64,000 nt of DNA, from assembly GCA_965216965.1 (NCBI GenBank), contig CBDCGX010000050.1:62001-126000 (forward strand). Direction: 5' to 3'. Position 1 is the first letter of the stretch. Each line of letters starts with the position of its first letter. Below the pieces are notes generated by a model. The model saw only the letters and a list, made by a program, of their open reading frames with translations, was not told the origin of the DNA and did no database searches. The translations under genes and the position numbers were made by a program. Positions 43,141 through 52,534 of the stretch are shown here, piece by piece. The stretch is from CBDAKK01 sp965216965. GTDB taxonomy: Bacteria > Spirochaetota > Spirochaetia > WTKD01 > G963693115.

Positions 43141-44187
43141 ATGAAAAAGCGAGACAAATTATTCTTAGTAAAAATCATCACAGGGCTTATACTGATAGTA
43201 ATAGTTCTCACATGGAATACAATAACTCTTATAACATCCTTAACAAAACAAAAAAACACAACAACCACTAGAAAGGTACAATTACTTCTTGATTGGAGTC
43301 CCAATACAAACCATATAGGTGCCTATGTAGCAAGAGATAAAGGGCTTTTTAAAAACCGTAACCTCTCTGTTTCTATCTTACAAAACACTTCTCAATCTGT
43401 TGAGATACTTGTTGGAAGCAATAAAGCAGAATTTGGCTATTCATATCAAGATAGTGTTATTTTTGCACGAGCAGCAAGGTCTAACATTCCTATCATAACA
43501 ATAGCAGCAGTACTTCCTCACAATACTTCGGGATTTGCATCTCTTAAAAGCAAATCCATTCTAACTCCCAAAGACTTTGAGGGAAAAAGATATGGAGCAT
43601 TTGGATCTCCTTTAGAGACACCTATACTAAAAACAGTCATGAATAGTTTTAATGCCAATGTAAATACGGTTATATTTATACAAGCTGGCGAGCTTAACTT
43701 CTTTGAAGCAATACAGAGAAATATTTATGACTTTGCATGGATATTTGAAGGATGGACAGGGATAGAAGCAAAAATAAAAAACACCCCTCTGATATATCAA
43801 AGTCTTATTAAACTTGATAAAACTTTAGATATGTACACTCCCGTCATTATAACATCAGAATACATGGTTAAAAACCACTCAGAGTTGGTTCAGGATTTTA
43901 TAAGTGCTTTACAAGATGCATATCTCTGGTCTGCAAAAAACCCTAAAAATGCCGCAAAAATATTAATAAACGCCGAGCCTGCACTCAATACAAAACTCAT
44001 TGAAAAAAGCATGGAATATCTTGCTCCTAAATTTATGGAAGAAGTAAGTAAAACTCAACCATGGGGGTTTATATCTAACAAACAATGGTCTCAATATAGG
44101 CAATGGCTACACAAGAACTTTCTCATTCCGAAAGCATATAAAGGAGAAAATGAATTTACAAATAGATTTGTGCTTCGGAAGAAATAA
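43141..44187 (+). CDS. thiY: Thiamine-precursor binding protein (NMT1/ThiY-like)
   Basis: 348 residues. The N-terminal hydrophobic segment (LFLVKIITGLILIVIVLTW) serves as a signal or anchor, with no lipobox. The mature part has the NMT1/THI5-like signature: VQLLLDWSPNTNHIGAYVAR, DKGLFKNRNLSVSI and EFGYSYQDSVIFARAA, then FDFAWIFEGW-like sequence (YDFAWIFEGWTGIEA). Such proteins bind HMP or formyl-aminopyrimidine for delivery to ThiX. A good AGGAG lies before the ATG, 9 bases after thiX. Confidence 0.88.
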   Translation: MKKRDKLFLVKIITGLILIVIVLTWNTITLITSLTKQKNTTTTRKVQLLLDWSPNTNHIGAYVARDKGLFKNRNLSVSILQNTSQSVEILVGSNKAEFGYSYQDSVIFARAARSNIPIITIAAVLPHNTSGFASLKSKSILTPKDFEGKRYGAFGSPLETPILKTVMNSFNANVNTVIFIQAGELNFFEAIQRNIYDFAWIFEGWTGIEAKIKNTPLIYQSLIKLDKTLDMYTPVIITSEYMVKNHSELVQDFISALQDAYLWSAKNPKNAAKILINAEPALNTKLIEKSMEYLAPKFMEEVSKTQPWGFISNKQWSQYRQWLHKNFLIPKAYKGENEFTNRFVLRKK

Positions 44188-44191
44188 TATA

Positions 44192-44899
44192 ATGCTTGTA
44201 CTTAACCATATAACCGTAGCATATAAAAACAAAATAATTCTCCATGATATTTCCTTTTCTCTTCCAAAGAAAAAAACACTTTGCATATTAGGAAAAAGTG
44301 GTTGTGGAAAAAGCACACTTTTATCTGTTATAGCTGGACTTCTTTGCCCCACAAAAGGGAATATTACTGTAGGAAATAAAGACGTAACAAATAAACGTGG
44401 GCATGCAAGCTTTATGCAACAGAATGATCTGTTGTTCCCTCATCTCACTATCATCGATAATGTTGCTCTTCCACTACGAATACAACACATGAGTAAAACC
44501 AATGCACGAGCAATAGCATTTAAATTATTAAAAAGATTCTCGCTTGATTCTGTTGCATTATCATATCCCATAACACTTTCGGGGGGAATGAAACAACGAA
44601 TTGCTCTTATGCGATCTTACGCTTATTCTTCAAACCTTCTTTTACTTGACGAACCTTTTGCCCGTCTTGATGCCATTACAAAACTCCAATGTAGAGAATG
44701 GTGTAAAAATGTATGGAATAACCTTTCGGCATCAATTGTAATGGTAACGCACGATATAGATGAAGCTCTTGAAGTATCAGACTTTATTGCAATACTTGCA
44801 AAAGAACCGGCACGATTTGTGCTTTTTATTAGCACTCCTCGTTACAAAAAACAAAACACTTGTAAAATGAAAAAAGATTTACTACAATACTTAACGTAG
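44192..44899 (+). CDS. thiZ: Thiamine-precursor ABC transporter, ATPase
   Basis: From MLVLNHITVAYKNKIILHDI the protein has 235 residues. All ABC ATPase motifs are present: GKSGCGKST (Walker A), MQQND (Q loop), TLSGGMKQRIAL (signature), LLLLDEPFARLD (Walker B and D loop) and MVTHDIDEAL (H loop). It matches the SsuB/TauB/ThiZ class and powers ThiXY. A longer frame from 44150 overlaps thiY and is unlikely. The TAG stop shares its last G with the GTG that starts the OppA-like gene. Confidence 0.92.
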   Translation: MLVLNHITVAYKNKIILHDISFSLPKKKTLCILGKSGCGKSTLLSVIAGLLCPTKGNITVGNKDVTNKRGHASFMQQNDLLFPHLTIIDNVALPLRIQHMSKTNARAIAFKLLKRFSLDSVALSYPITLSGGMKQRIALMRSYAYSSNLLLLDEPFARLDAITKLQCREWCKNVWNNLSASIVMVTHDIDEALEVSDFIAILAKEPARFVLFISTPRYKKQNTCKMKKDLLQYLT

Positions 44900-46411
44900 T
44901 GAAAAAAACTGTTCTTATTACCTATATAATATTATTTCTCAGTGTTATGGTAATTTCTTCTTGTTCTGCAAAAAGAAATCTGAGTATTAAAAAAAATGCT
45001 TAACAATACAATCCGTATTTCTCTTAGTGGGAATCCAACCACTCTTGATGTACAAAAAACTCCTGCAACAATAACTGCACAAGTAAGTAGAAATATATAC
45101 GATACGCTCATTGATTCTGATCTCAGCCCCCTCCTTGCACAATCATGGACTGTTTCAAAAGATGCAACAACATGGACATTCACATTAAGGGAAAACGTAT
45201 ATTTCCACGATGGAAGTCTTCTTACTGCAGATGATGTAGTCGCAAGCATAAAACGAATTCAAGATCCTAGTACTTCTTCTCCCTTTGTAAAAGACACATA
45301 TCTTATCAAAGAAATAAAAGCAAGTGATACGTATACTGTTACAATATTGCTAACTATTCCCTACCCTCCTTTTTTATATTTGCTCGCAGACACTAAATTT
45401 TCAATACTTTCTAAAAAACATATAGAGCAAAAACACGACTTTGATAGAGAACCAATAGGCACTGGTCCTTTTGCGTTTATATCATGGGTAGATAATTCTG
45501 TTATATCTCTTAAGAAGAATAATAATTATTATCTTCCTGTCTTGCCAGAATATGTAGACTTTATAATAATCCCAGATGCCCCAGCTCAGGTACAAGCAAT
45601 ACTACGAGGAGAGCTTGATATTCTTCCCTATGTTATAAACCCTGAACTTTCGCAACTAAGAATAACTCCACACATAAAGGTGTTGGAACAACCAAACTCA
45701 ACAATACTTGTACTGGCAATGAATCTTCAAAAAGCCCCTTTTAATAATCTTTCTTTTAGAAAAGCTCTCACAGAATCTATAGACAAGGAAGCAGTACTTT
45801 CCACTGCATATGGCGGAGGAAAAGTCACAAATACATTCTGGCACAGTGCTTCTCCTTTCTATATTAGCATCCCCTCAATATATAACCCCCAAGCGGCAAA
45901 AAGATATTTCTCTAAAAATCCGCCTTCACGAGAACTTACCATAACTATTCCACAAATGTATGAACCACACGTTCGTGCAGGTCAACTGTATCAGCAAATG
46001 CTATTGAAAGTGGGAGTGAAAACAAAAATAGAGCGCGTTGACTGGGCAACATGGCTTAGTCGTGTGTATAAAAAAAGAGAATTTGATATGACTATTATAG
46101 GACATACGGGAAAACTTTTTCCTTCTCAACGACTTAACGCATATGGGAATGGAGAAAATTACATAGGATGGTCAGATCCTTTATTTAGAGAGCTCATAGA
46201 AAAAGCAGAAAAAGAAACTAATACGCAAGCACAAATACTCTTATACCAAGAAGCACTGTATCGAATGAGTAATGATTTTGCCTTCATTTTTATAGGTGAA
46301 AGCACCATTGACATTGCATATAATGCACGCATAAAGAATCTAATAGTAGATCCTGTATTAGAAACATATAAGTTAAAAGACATCATCATTACGAATAATG
46401 AAGCACCATAA
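44899..46411 (+). pseudogene. OppA/DppA-type solute-binding lipoprotein, frameshifted at an A8 tract
   Basis: The body of the protein (from 44996) is a family-5 extracellular solute-binding protein: IRISLSGNPTTLDVQKTPAT, TWTFTLRENVYFHDGSLLTA DDV-type motif, PIGTGPFAF and FRKALTESIDKEAVL. It lacks a signal peptide. A fine lipoprotein signal lies just upstream in another frame: GTG at 44899, TVLITYIILFLSVMVISSC, then AKRNLSIKKNA and a stop. The two join perfectly (503 residues) if the A8 run at 44989-44996 has seven bases. The GTG overlaps the thiZ stop by one base, so the gene belongs to the thi operon. It may be intact with a sequence error, slippage-dependent, or freshly broken. Confidence 0.8.
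44989..44996 (+). repeat. A8 homopolymer at the OppA-like frameshift
   Basis: Eight A residues separate the signal-peptide frame from the binding-protein frame. Seven would restore a single ORF. Confidence 0.85.
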
Positions 46412-47210
46412 ATCACAAAAATATAGCATCTTTCTTTTTGCTTCCACCTCTATCATTTTTATTCTACTTTCATTCTTTATGGAAAATAATAAACAATGGG
46501 ATCCATATCTAACACGGGATAATACAATCTTACAAAAACCATCTTTAGAATTTCCCTTAGGAACAGATGAACTTGGAAGAAATATTTTAAGCAGAGTTAT
46601 TGTAGGTACTGCTAACAGCCTTACAATTTCTTTCTTAGCAGTGGCAATTTCTTTATTTTCTGGACTCTTTATATCACTTATTGCTGTATCTTTTCACAAG
46701 TATTTCTTATCTTCTTTTCTTTTTCTATCTGATGTGACACTTTCAATCCCCATACTTATTTTATGTTTAGTAATAGCAGCAACATCAGAAGTAAAAGGAA
46801 AAACTATCATTATAATAGGGGAAATAGTAGCTTTTACTCCACTTATTATGCGTGTATCAATTCAGGAATTAATTAATGTTATGAAACAAGAGTTTACTCG
46901 CGTATCAATTGGATATGGGAAACACCCCTTCTTTGTAGCAATACAACACGGATTGCCCTTCTTGCTACCTAAACTGTATGCCCAATCCATCACACTCATA
47001 TCTATTGCCATAGGAATTGAGGGTGGCTTATCCTACTTTGGCTTGGGCATCCAACTTCCTAAGCCAAGCCTCGGTATACTCTTACAGCAATCTCGAAATT
47101 ATCTATACGTATCGCCGTGGTATACTCTTGCTCCTTCTATTGTATTCTTTGCTCTTTTATGCATGCTTTCTTTTGTGGTACTTCATAGTTCCGCACAAAA
47201 TAAAAGATAA
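46398..47210 (+). CDS. OppC/DppC-type ABC transporter permease
   Basis: 270 residues. The OppC signatures are FPLGTDELGRNILSRVIVGT near residue 55, then SLTISFLAVAISLFSGLFIS and EGGLSYFGLGIQLPKPSLGI near the C-terminus. About five to six transmembrane helices. It overlaps the OppA-like gene by 14 bases, so the two are coupled. No OppB or ATPase gene accompanies it here; the OppB-like permease at 32043-32966 is the likely partner. The operon position behind a TPP riboswitch leaves open whether it moves peptides or a thiamine-related compound. Confidence 0.88.
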   Translation: MKHHKSQKYSIFLFASTSIIFILLSFFMENNKQWDPYLTRDNTILQKPSLEFPLGTDELGRNILSRVIVGTANSLTISFLAVAISLFSGLFISLIAVSFHKYFLSSFLFLSDVTLSIPILILCLVIAATSEVKGKTIIIIGEIVAFTPLIMRVSIQELINVMKQEFTRVSIGYGKHPFFVAIQHGLPFLLPKLYAQSITLISIAIGIEGGLSYFGLGIQLPKPSLGILLQQSRNYLYVSPWYTLAPSIVFFALLCMLSFVVLHSSAQNKR

Positions 47211-47218
47211 TATTTATA

Positions 47219-47800
47219 TTACACCAAATCACATGCTTCTTGAGGCATCCAATGTTTTTCTTTTCCTTCCCATTTCACATTACATCCAATAGGATTAGTA
47301 ACACTTATTCTTGGTCGTTTCCCATTTACAATATCATCAAGCACATCATTAAGCGTATTCTCTGTAATCTCCTCTGGTTCACGAGGAGAATCGTTCCCCC
47401 TTCCCGTGTAAAGTAGCGTTCTATCTTTATTAAAGATAAAAAAATGGGGGGTGCGCAATGCCCCATACGATTTTGCAACATCTTGTGTTTTATCATGCAA
47501 GTATATCCAAGGGAATGCATATTTTTTCATTCTCTCTACCATTTTCTCAAAGCTATCATCTGGTTTTGTATTCTGACTATTAGAATTTATTCCTACAAAC
47601 TGCACCCCTTGAGGAGCATATGCAAGAGCTGTTTTCTGAGTAATCTTATCCGAATTTATAACAAAAGGGCAATGATTGCAAGTGAAAAATAGCACTAGAA
47701 TATTTGCATCCTTAAAACTATCTAAAGAATACTGTTTCCCGTCGGTTGCTAGAAGCATAAAGTCATGTGCTTTATCTCCAATACTAAGCGTAAATGCCAT
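47219..47800 (-). CDS. Thioredoxin-like (redoxin-domain) protein
   Basis: From MAFTLSIGDKAHDFMLLATD, preceded by a strong AGGAGG, the protein has 193 residues. It has the peroxiredoxin-like thioredoxin fold with LVLFFTCNHCPFVINSDK (a CxxC active site followed by Pro) and RTPHFFIFNKDRTLLYTG (cis-proline loop), as in the 'CNHCP' thioredoxin-like proteins. No signal peptide is present. The frame upstream to 47869 lacks a ribosome site and overlaps the divergent promoter. It likely reduces disulfides or peroxides in the cytoplasm. Confidence 0.85.
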   Translation of the reverse strand: MAFTLSIGDKAHDFMLLATDGKQYSLDSFKDANILVLFFTCNHCPFVINSDKITQKTALAYAPQGVQFVGINSNSQNTKPDDSFEKMVERMKKYAFPWIYLHDKTQDVAKSYGALRTPHFFIFNKDRTLLYTGRGNDSPREPEEITENTLNDVLDDIVNGKRPRISVTNPIGCNVKWEGKEKHWMPQEACDLV

Positions 47801-47833
47801 AAGTTGTATCCTCCTTAAAAATTTACTTTTAAC

Positions 47834-47839
47834 TATAAT
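47834..47839 (+). promoter_or_regulatory. -10 box of the HMA protein gene, predicted leaderless
   Basis: TATAAT followed by GAGTAT and the ATG at 47846, a 6-base gap. The divergent thioredoxin-like gene starts 46 bases away. Confidence 0.5.
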
Positions 47840-47845
47840 GAGTAT

Positions 47846-48094
47846 ATGGAAAATAGCGAAAAAATACAAACTTCTAAAAGAGCAATATTAGAACTCATAG
47901 GAGCAACATGTACATCATGTGCTATAGGCATAGAGCACATGGGCGGACATTTTGATGGCGTAAGCAATATATGGGTAGATAAAAAAGAAAGCCGTATTTA
48001 TGTTGATTATAACGGAGACACCATGATTCTTGAAAAGATATGCGATTTTGTATTTAGAATAGGCTATCAGGCAAATATTATTCAAACAGAATAA
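47846..48094 (+). CDS. Heavy-metal-associated (HMA) domain protein
   Basis: 82 residues, essentially one HMA domain. LIGATCTSCAIGIEHMG carries the metal-binding T-C-x-x-C, followed by VSNIWVDKKESRIYVDYNGD and the closing FVFRIGYQANI. Free-standing HMA proteins are copper chaperones, but no copper ATPase or CopY-type regulator is encoded nearby. It diverges from a thioredoxin-like protein, so the pair might respond to metal or thiol stress; that is inference. Confidence 0.85.
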   Translation: MENSEKIQTSKRAILELIGATCTSCAIGIEHMGGHFDGVSNIWVDKKESRIYVDYNGDTMILEKICDFVFRIGYQANIIQTE

Positions 48095-48112
48095 TATTCT
48101 TAATATATGACA

Positions 48113-50914
48113 TTACACCAATGCCTCTTCTGTATGTTCCTTCTTAAGAGAGTTCTTAATATTCTTTTTCTTTATAACAAAATCTTTTTTATTATGTTTT
48201 TCTTGTCCACTTATTAGGACAATATCGCCATACTCTATAGATTCCGAAAGTATGGCATCGGCAACTTTATCTTCTATAATTCTTATTCCTCTACGAATAC
48301 TTCTTGCCCCATATCGTTCATCATAATAGTAAGAGTACAATAATTCTTTTGCAGAATTATGTAATGAAATTGTTATGTTTTGTTCTTCAAGCAATTTAGA
48401 TAAATCGCTAGTCATATAATCTATAACCTTTCTTATATTTTTTTCATCAAAAGTCTCATATATTATGATATCATCAAATCTATTAATAAGTTCTGGTCGG
48501 AATACTTGAGAAAGTTCTTCATGAATAATATATTTGATATTTTCTCTTTTATCTTTATCAATAGAGAATCCAAAGTTTACTTTCTTTGCAATTTCAGAAG
48601 ACCCTATATTTGATGTCATAATAATCATACAATGCCTAAAATCAGCAATTTCCCCACACTGTCCTTGTAACATGCCATCATCTAAAATCTGTAAAAACAT
48701 ATCAAATACTTTCTTCCCTGCCTTTTCTATTTCATCAAAAAGAAGTATTTGTCTCGGTTTGCTACGTACTGCTTTTATAAGAAGCCCACCTTCTTCATAA
48801 CCCACATATCCGGGAGGTGCACCAATAAGCCTGCTAATTCCATGCTCTTCACTAAAGTCAGACATATCAAAACGAGTAAGTGACTCCTCATTTCCAAACA
48901 ATGCTTTTGCAAGTTGCTTCGCAGTATGTGTTTTTCCAACTCCTGTTGGTCCCAGAAATAGAAAAGATCCCACAGCCCGCTTTGTATTCCGTATTCCAAC
49001 AAGGCTTCTTCGAATAGATGATATAAGAGCACTTCTTGCACATTCTTGCCCTATAATATTCTCTTCTAGTTCTTTCGTGAGAGTATGTATAATTGTAGCT
49101 TTGTTTTTATTTACGTCCATTCTATCTGTAGGAACACCAGTAATATCTGAAATTACTTCTCGGACATCTTGAGCCGATATCTTTCTCACATATGCCATGC
49201 TGTTAGTTAACAATGTGTTTTGTAGCTTACTTCGTCGAGTTATAATATCATATAGTTTCTCATTCTCATCGTAAATCGCACAAGATAAAGTATTTTGTTT
49301 TTTATCTTGCATGCCGTGTTCCAAAGATATATTATATTTTAAAGAATCATGTATTTTCTTATCTGTATTTGATTCTTGATACACTGTGTCCACACTATCT
49401 CTATTATCTTTTTTTGTTAATACTTCAATCTTCTCTTCTGAGTCTTTTAGAATCTTATGCATGCTATGATATAATTGTGTAAGCTCGGGAATAGCGTGTA
49501 CTTTCTCTAATCTATAAAAAGACCCAACCTCATCTAACATATCAATTGCCTTGTCTGGAAGTTTCCTGTCTAACATATAATCCTGGGTGAGCCTTATTAT
49601 TTCTTGTAAAGCCTCATCGGTAAAATTCACTAAATGCTTTTTCTCGTATACACTCTTACCCTTCTTAAGGGCAAAGAAAGTGCCTTCTGCAGAAAGCTCT
49701 TCTACTGATATTACATTTATTCTTCTTACTAAACCCTTATCTTTTTCTATATGTTTTTGATATTCATCAAGAGTAGTTGCTCCTATACAACATAATTCCC
49801 CTCTTGCAAGTGCGGGTTTAAGAATGCCTGCCGCATCCATAGTCATATTTGCAGTAACGCCTGCTCCAATAAGATGATGAAACTCATCAATAAATAAAAT
49901 AGTAGGGGCTTTTTTTGAATAAGATTGAATCTTTTCAAGAAGTTTGCATATCCTTTCCTCAAAATCTCCTCTAAAACGAGTTCCTGCCATTAGTACTGCA
50001 ATATCAAGCTGTAATATTCTCGCATTTAACAGTGGTAACGGTGCCTCTCCCCAGCATATGCGCCTTGCAACTTCTTCTATAATTGCTGTTTTTCCAACCC
50101 CTGGCTCTCCTATAAGCAGGGGATTGTTCTTTGTTTTTCTTAGCAATGTTCTAAAAATATGCTCTATTTCCTTTTCTCGACCATGTATAATATTCTCTGA
50201 ATGAAACATTTTTTCTGTAAGGTCAATGATGCTTTTATCTACCTCAGATTTTTCAAGAGAGCCCCACATAGATTCGTCCGACTCATGACATTCTTTTTCT
50301 TCCAATCTCAATCTTAGTTTTTCATAAGAAATATGATCTATATTTTCTTCTTTTATACTATCTTTATAAATCATTGACTTTTCTTCTTTCTGTTTATATG
50401 CCTCATTTTCATAGTAAATAATATGATGAGCAAAATTATGATAATAATTATATAAACCATCAAATGCTATTTTATGGCGTTGCATTATATTTTGAGTCAC
50501 ACTACCTTCTTCTTTACAACACGCTATAAAAAGCACAAAAGAATCTATTTCTTCTACTGCCAAAAGACGTGATTCTTCTATTGAAGAATATAGTATTTTA
50601 TAAGTACGTACAGAAAGGTTTCTAGTAACACTTAAATTATAAAATTTTATAATTTCAGCATATTTATTAAAAGAAGCCTCTGTGGGAAAAACCTGTGTAT
50701 TATCCGTCTTTTTAAGTGCGTCTTCTAACATAAGCTGAAACTGAACAGGATCTATAAATTGTTCTATAATCTTATATGCAATTCCATTTGCATCCTTTAA
50801 CAATCCAATAAGAACATGCTCAGGTAGTATTTTCTTATGAGAAAACTGCAATGCCTCTGCAACAGAAAGATGATTAACTATATACTTGCTACATTTAGTA
50901 AATCCTTTAAACAT
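48113..50914 (-). CDS. clpC: ClpC-type AAA+ unfoldase
   Basis: 933 residues with the class I Clp layout. The N-domain has two Clp repeats (AEALQFSHKKILPEHVLIGL near residue 20-40). D1 has LLIGEPGVGKTAIIEEVARR and GTRFRGDFEERI; a middle segment with coiled-coil character (residues ~480-530) follows; D2 has FLFLGPTGVGKTHTAKQLAK, RFDMSDFSEEHGISRLIG and GYVGYEEGG. Clp ATPases of this class unfold proteins for the ClpP protease or for disaggregation. The segment between D1 and D2 is poorly conserved and rich in charged residues. Three to four dozen bases upstream lie TATAAT and a leader of about 17 bases with no Shine-Dalgarno sequence. Confidence 0.9.
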   Translation of the reverse strand: MFKGFTKCSKYIVNHLSVAEALQFSHKKILPEHVLIGLLKDANGIAYKIIEQFIDPVQFQLMLEDALKKTDNTQVFPTEASFNKYAEIIKFYNLSVTRNLSVRTYKILYSSIEESRLLAVEEIDSFVLFIACCKEEGSVTQNIMQRHKIAFDGLYNYYHNFAHHIIYYENEAYKQKEEKSMIYKDSIKEENIDHISYEKLRLRLEEKECHESDESMWGSLEKSEVDKSIIDLTEKMFHSENIIHGREKEIEHIFRTLLRKTKNNPLLIGEPGVGKTAIIEEVARRICWGEAPLPLLNARILQLDIAVLMAGTRFRGDFEERICKLLEKIQSYSKKAPTILFIDEFHHLIGAGVTANMTMDAAGILKPALARGELCCIGATTLDEYQKHIEKDKGLVRRINVISVEELSAEGTFFALKKGKSVYEKKHLVNFTDEALQEIIRLTQDYMLDRKLPDKAIDMLDEVGSFYRLEKVHAIPELTQLYHSMHKILKDSEEKIEVLTKKDNRDSVDTVYQESNTDKKIHDSLKYNISLEHGMQDKKQNTLSCAIYDENEKLYDIITRRSKLQNTLLTNSMAYVRKISAQDVREVISDITGVPTDRMDVNKNKATIIHTLTKELEENIIGQECARSALISSIRRSLVGIRNTKRAVGSFLFLGPTGVGKTHTAKQLAKALFGNEESLTRFDMSDFSEEHGISRLIGAPPGYVGYEEGGLLIKAVRSKPRQILLFDEIEKAGKKVFDMFLQILDDGMLQGQCGEIADFRHCMIIMTSNIGSSEIAKKVNFGFSIDKDKRENIKYIIHEELSQVFRPELINRFDDIIIYETFDEKNIRKVIDYMTSDLSKLLEEQNITISLHNSAKELLYSYYYDERYGARSIRRGIRIIEDKVADAILSESIEYGDIVLISGQEKHNKKDFVIKKKNIKNSLKKEHTEEALV

Positions 50915-51003
50915 ATCGTAATAAAAATTATCGACATATTATAACAAAATCTTGAATACTTCCAATATAGATAGTAAACATATGTTAAAATAATTAATTA
51001 GAC

Positions 51004-52320
51004 ATGGCAATAAAACACTATTTTCTATCTATAGACATAGGCACTCACTCTTTTAAATATGCATTATTTGACCATAATAAGCTTTGTCTTTCATACAAAA
51101 GCCTTATTTTTAACAAAAAAGAACCTGTTATTCCCAATAAATGGGAGAAATGCCTTCTCCATTGTACAGAAACATGCTCTTATTTAGAAAATACTGCTCT
51201 CTATATCAGTATTTCGGGACATGGACCAAGTATCGTATGTCTTGATAAAAATGAAAAAATAATAGATTATGTAAGCTGGAACACTAAACATGCAGAATAT
51301 ATACAAGGTCTCCATTCTTACTTTTTACCACAACTTGCCTATATAAGAACACACAAACCATCTCTCTATAAAAAAATATCATGTGTACTTCCACCAGCCG
51401 AATATCTCGCTTTCTTGCTAAGTGGTATTAAATCGGCTTGGGTTCCCCATAAGGCCTTTGCATCTTACGTATGGACTGCAAAAGAAATTAAATCTTACAA
51501 TTTTCCACACCGTCTTTTCCCAAAAATAACGCTAAGTGCTCGCATACTAGGAAAAGCACGTGGTCGCCTTGCAGATATTTTCTTACAATATTACAATAAT
51601 GTTTATATCGTTTCGGGAGGGCTTGACTACATGAGTGCTCTCTTAGGAAGCAACTGTTATTCTCCCAAAACAATATGCATTAGGAGTGGAACATCTGTCG
51701 TTCTCAATACAACAGTAAAGGGTTCTATACAGAAAGAAATATCTCCCGACAAAACCCTCTTTCCTGAATTTACTCTCATGCATTTCTTTCCCGAATATAC
51801 TCACAAAGGCATTACTCTTCCTCACTATACTAAACTATATGTGGCAATGAAGAGTCTCTGGACAGAACAAGAACAGTATTCTTTTACAAAGATATTAAAA
51901 ATACTCTCTAAAGTAAATGTATCGTATGTAGAAAAACACCTCAAACCTCTCATTACTAGATCACGACCCATTACCAGCATACGCCTCGCCTTAACCAAAC
52001 ATAAGATAGTAGGTTCACAAAACCATGCTGCTCATATTATGGTGCTGCTTGCTCTTATATTTATAGAAGCATTATCTCATATTACAGCATGTGATAAAAA
52101 AAAATCTTTTACTGTAGGAATAAGCGGTGGCATGGCAAAAGACAAAGTATTTACAAAAGCACTCTCCCATCTCATTTGTCACCCCATACATATACATGTT
52201 CCTCAACACTGTGAACTTATTGGAAATCTTGCTTTTTCCCTTGTAGCATCAAAAGAATCAGTAAACATTCGTAGTGCTCTTAAAAAGATTGCAAAAATAT
52301 ATCCTTCTATTTTCTTATGA
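51004..52320 (+). CDS. FGGY-family carbohydrate kinase
   Basis: 438 residues. FLSIDIGTHSFKYALFD is the phosphate-1 motif of the ASKHA fold; ALYISISGHGPSIVCLDKN, VSGGLDYMSALLG (the catalytic GxxD region, with the conserved Asp), ICIRSGTSVVLNTTV and TVGISGGMAKDKVF follow as in xylulokinase and relatives. It phosphorylates a sugar or polyol with ATP; which one cannot be told. It is somewhat shorter than typical xylulokinase (about 490 residues). No transport or sugar-metabolism gene is adjacent. No Shine-Dalgarno sequence is seen. Confidence 0.82.
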   Translation: MAIKHYFLSIDIGTHSFKYALFDHNKLCLSYKSLIFNKKEPVIPNKWEKCLLHCTETCSYLENTALYISISGHGPSIVCLDKNEKIIDYVSWNTKHAEYIQGLHSYFLPQLAYIRTHKPSLYKKISCVLPPAEYLAFLLSGIKSAWVPHKAFASYVWTAKEIKSYNFPHRLFPKITLSARILGKARGRLADIFLQYYNNVYIVSGGLDYMSALLGSNCYSPKTICIRSGTSVVLNTTVKGSIQKEISPDKTLFPEFTLMHFFPEYTHKGITLPHYTKLYVAMKSLWTEQEQYSFTKILKILSKVNVSYVEKHLKPLITRSRPITSIRLALTKHKIVGSQNHAAHIMVLLALIFIEALSHITACDKKKSFTVGISGGMAKDKVFTKALSHLICHPIHIHVPQHCELIGNLAFSLVASKESVNIRSALKKIAKIYPSIFL

Positions 52321-52534
52321 AATAACCAGTCTTTTAAATTAAGTATAATCGTATTAATCTTATAGAGTAAATTAATTAAAACAGGATGAAATGTCAAAAC
52401 AAATATTCTATATCCTATACTAGCTTTGGCAAGTCATACACAACACATTACATCTATACTTTTTTTCGCACAAGTTTTTATTTTCAACATATCTTCTAAC
52501 ATAATAATATATATTATAACTCACCACGATGTAT
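52321..52534. other. Spacer between the FGGY kinase gene and the pseudogene
   Basis: About 214 AT-rich bases between convergent units. No ORF, RNA or clear terminator hairpin is visible. Confidence 0.4.
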
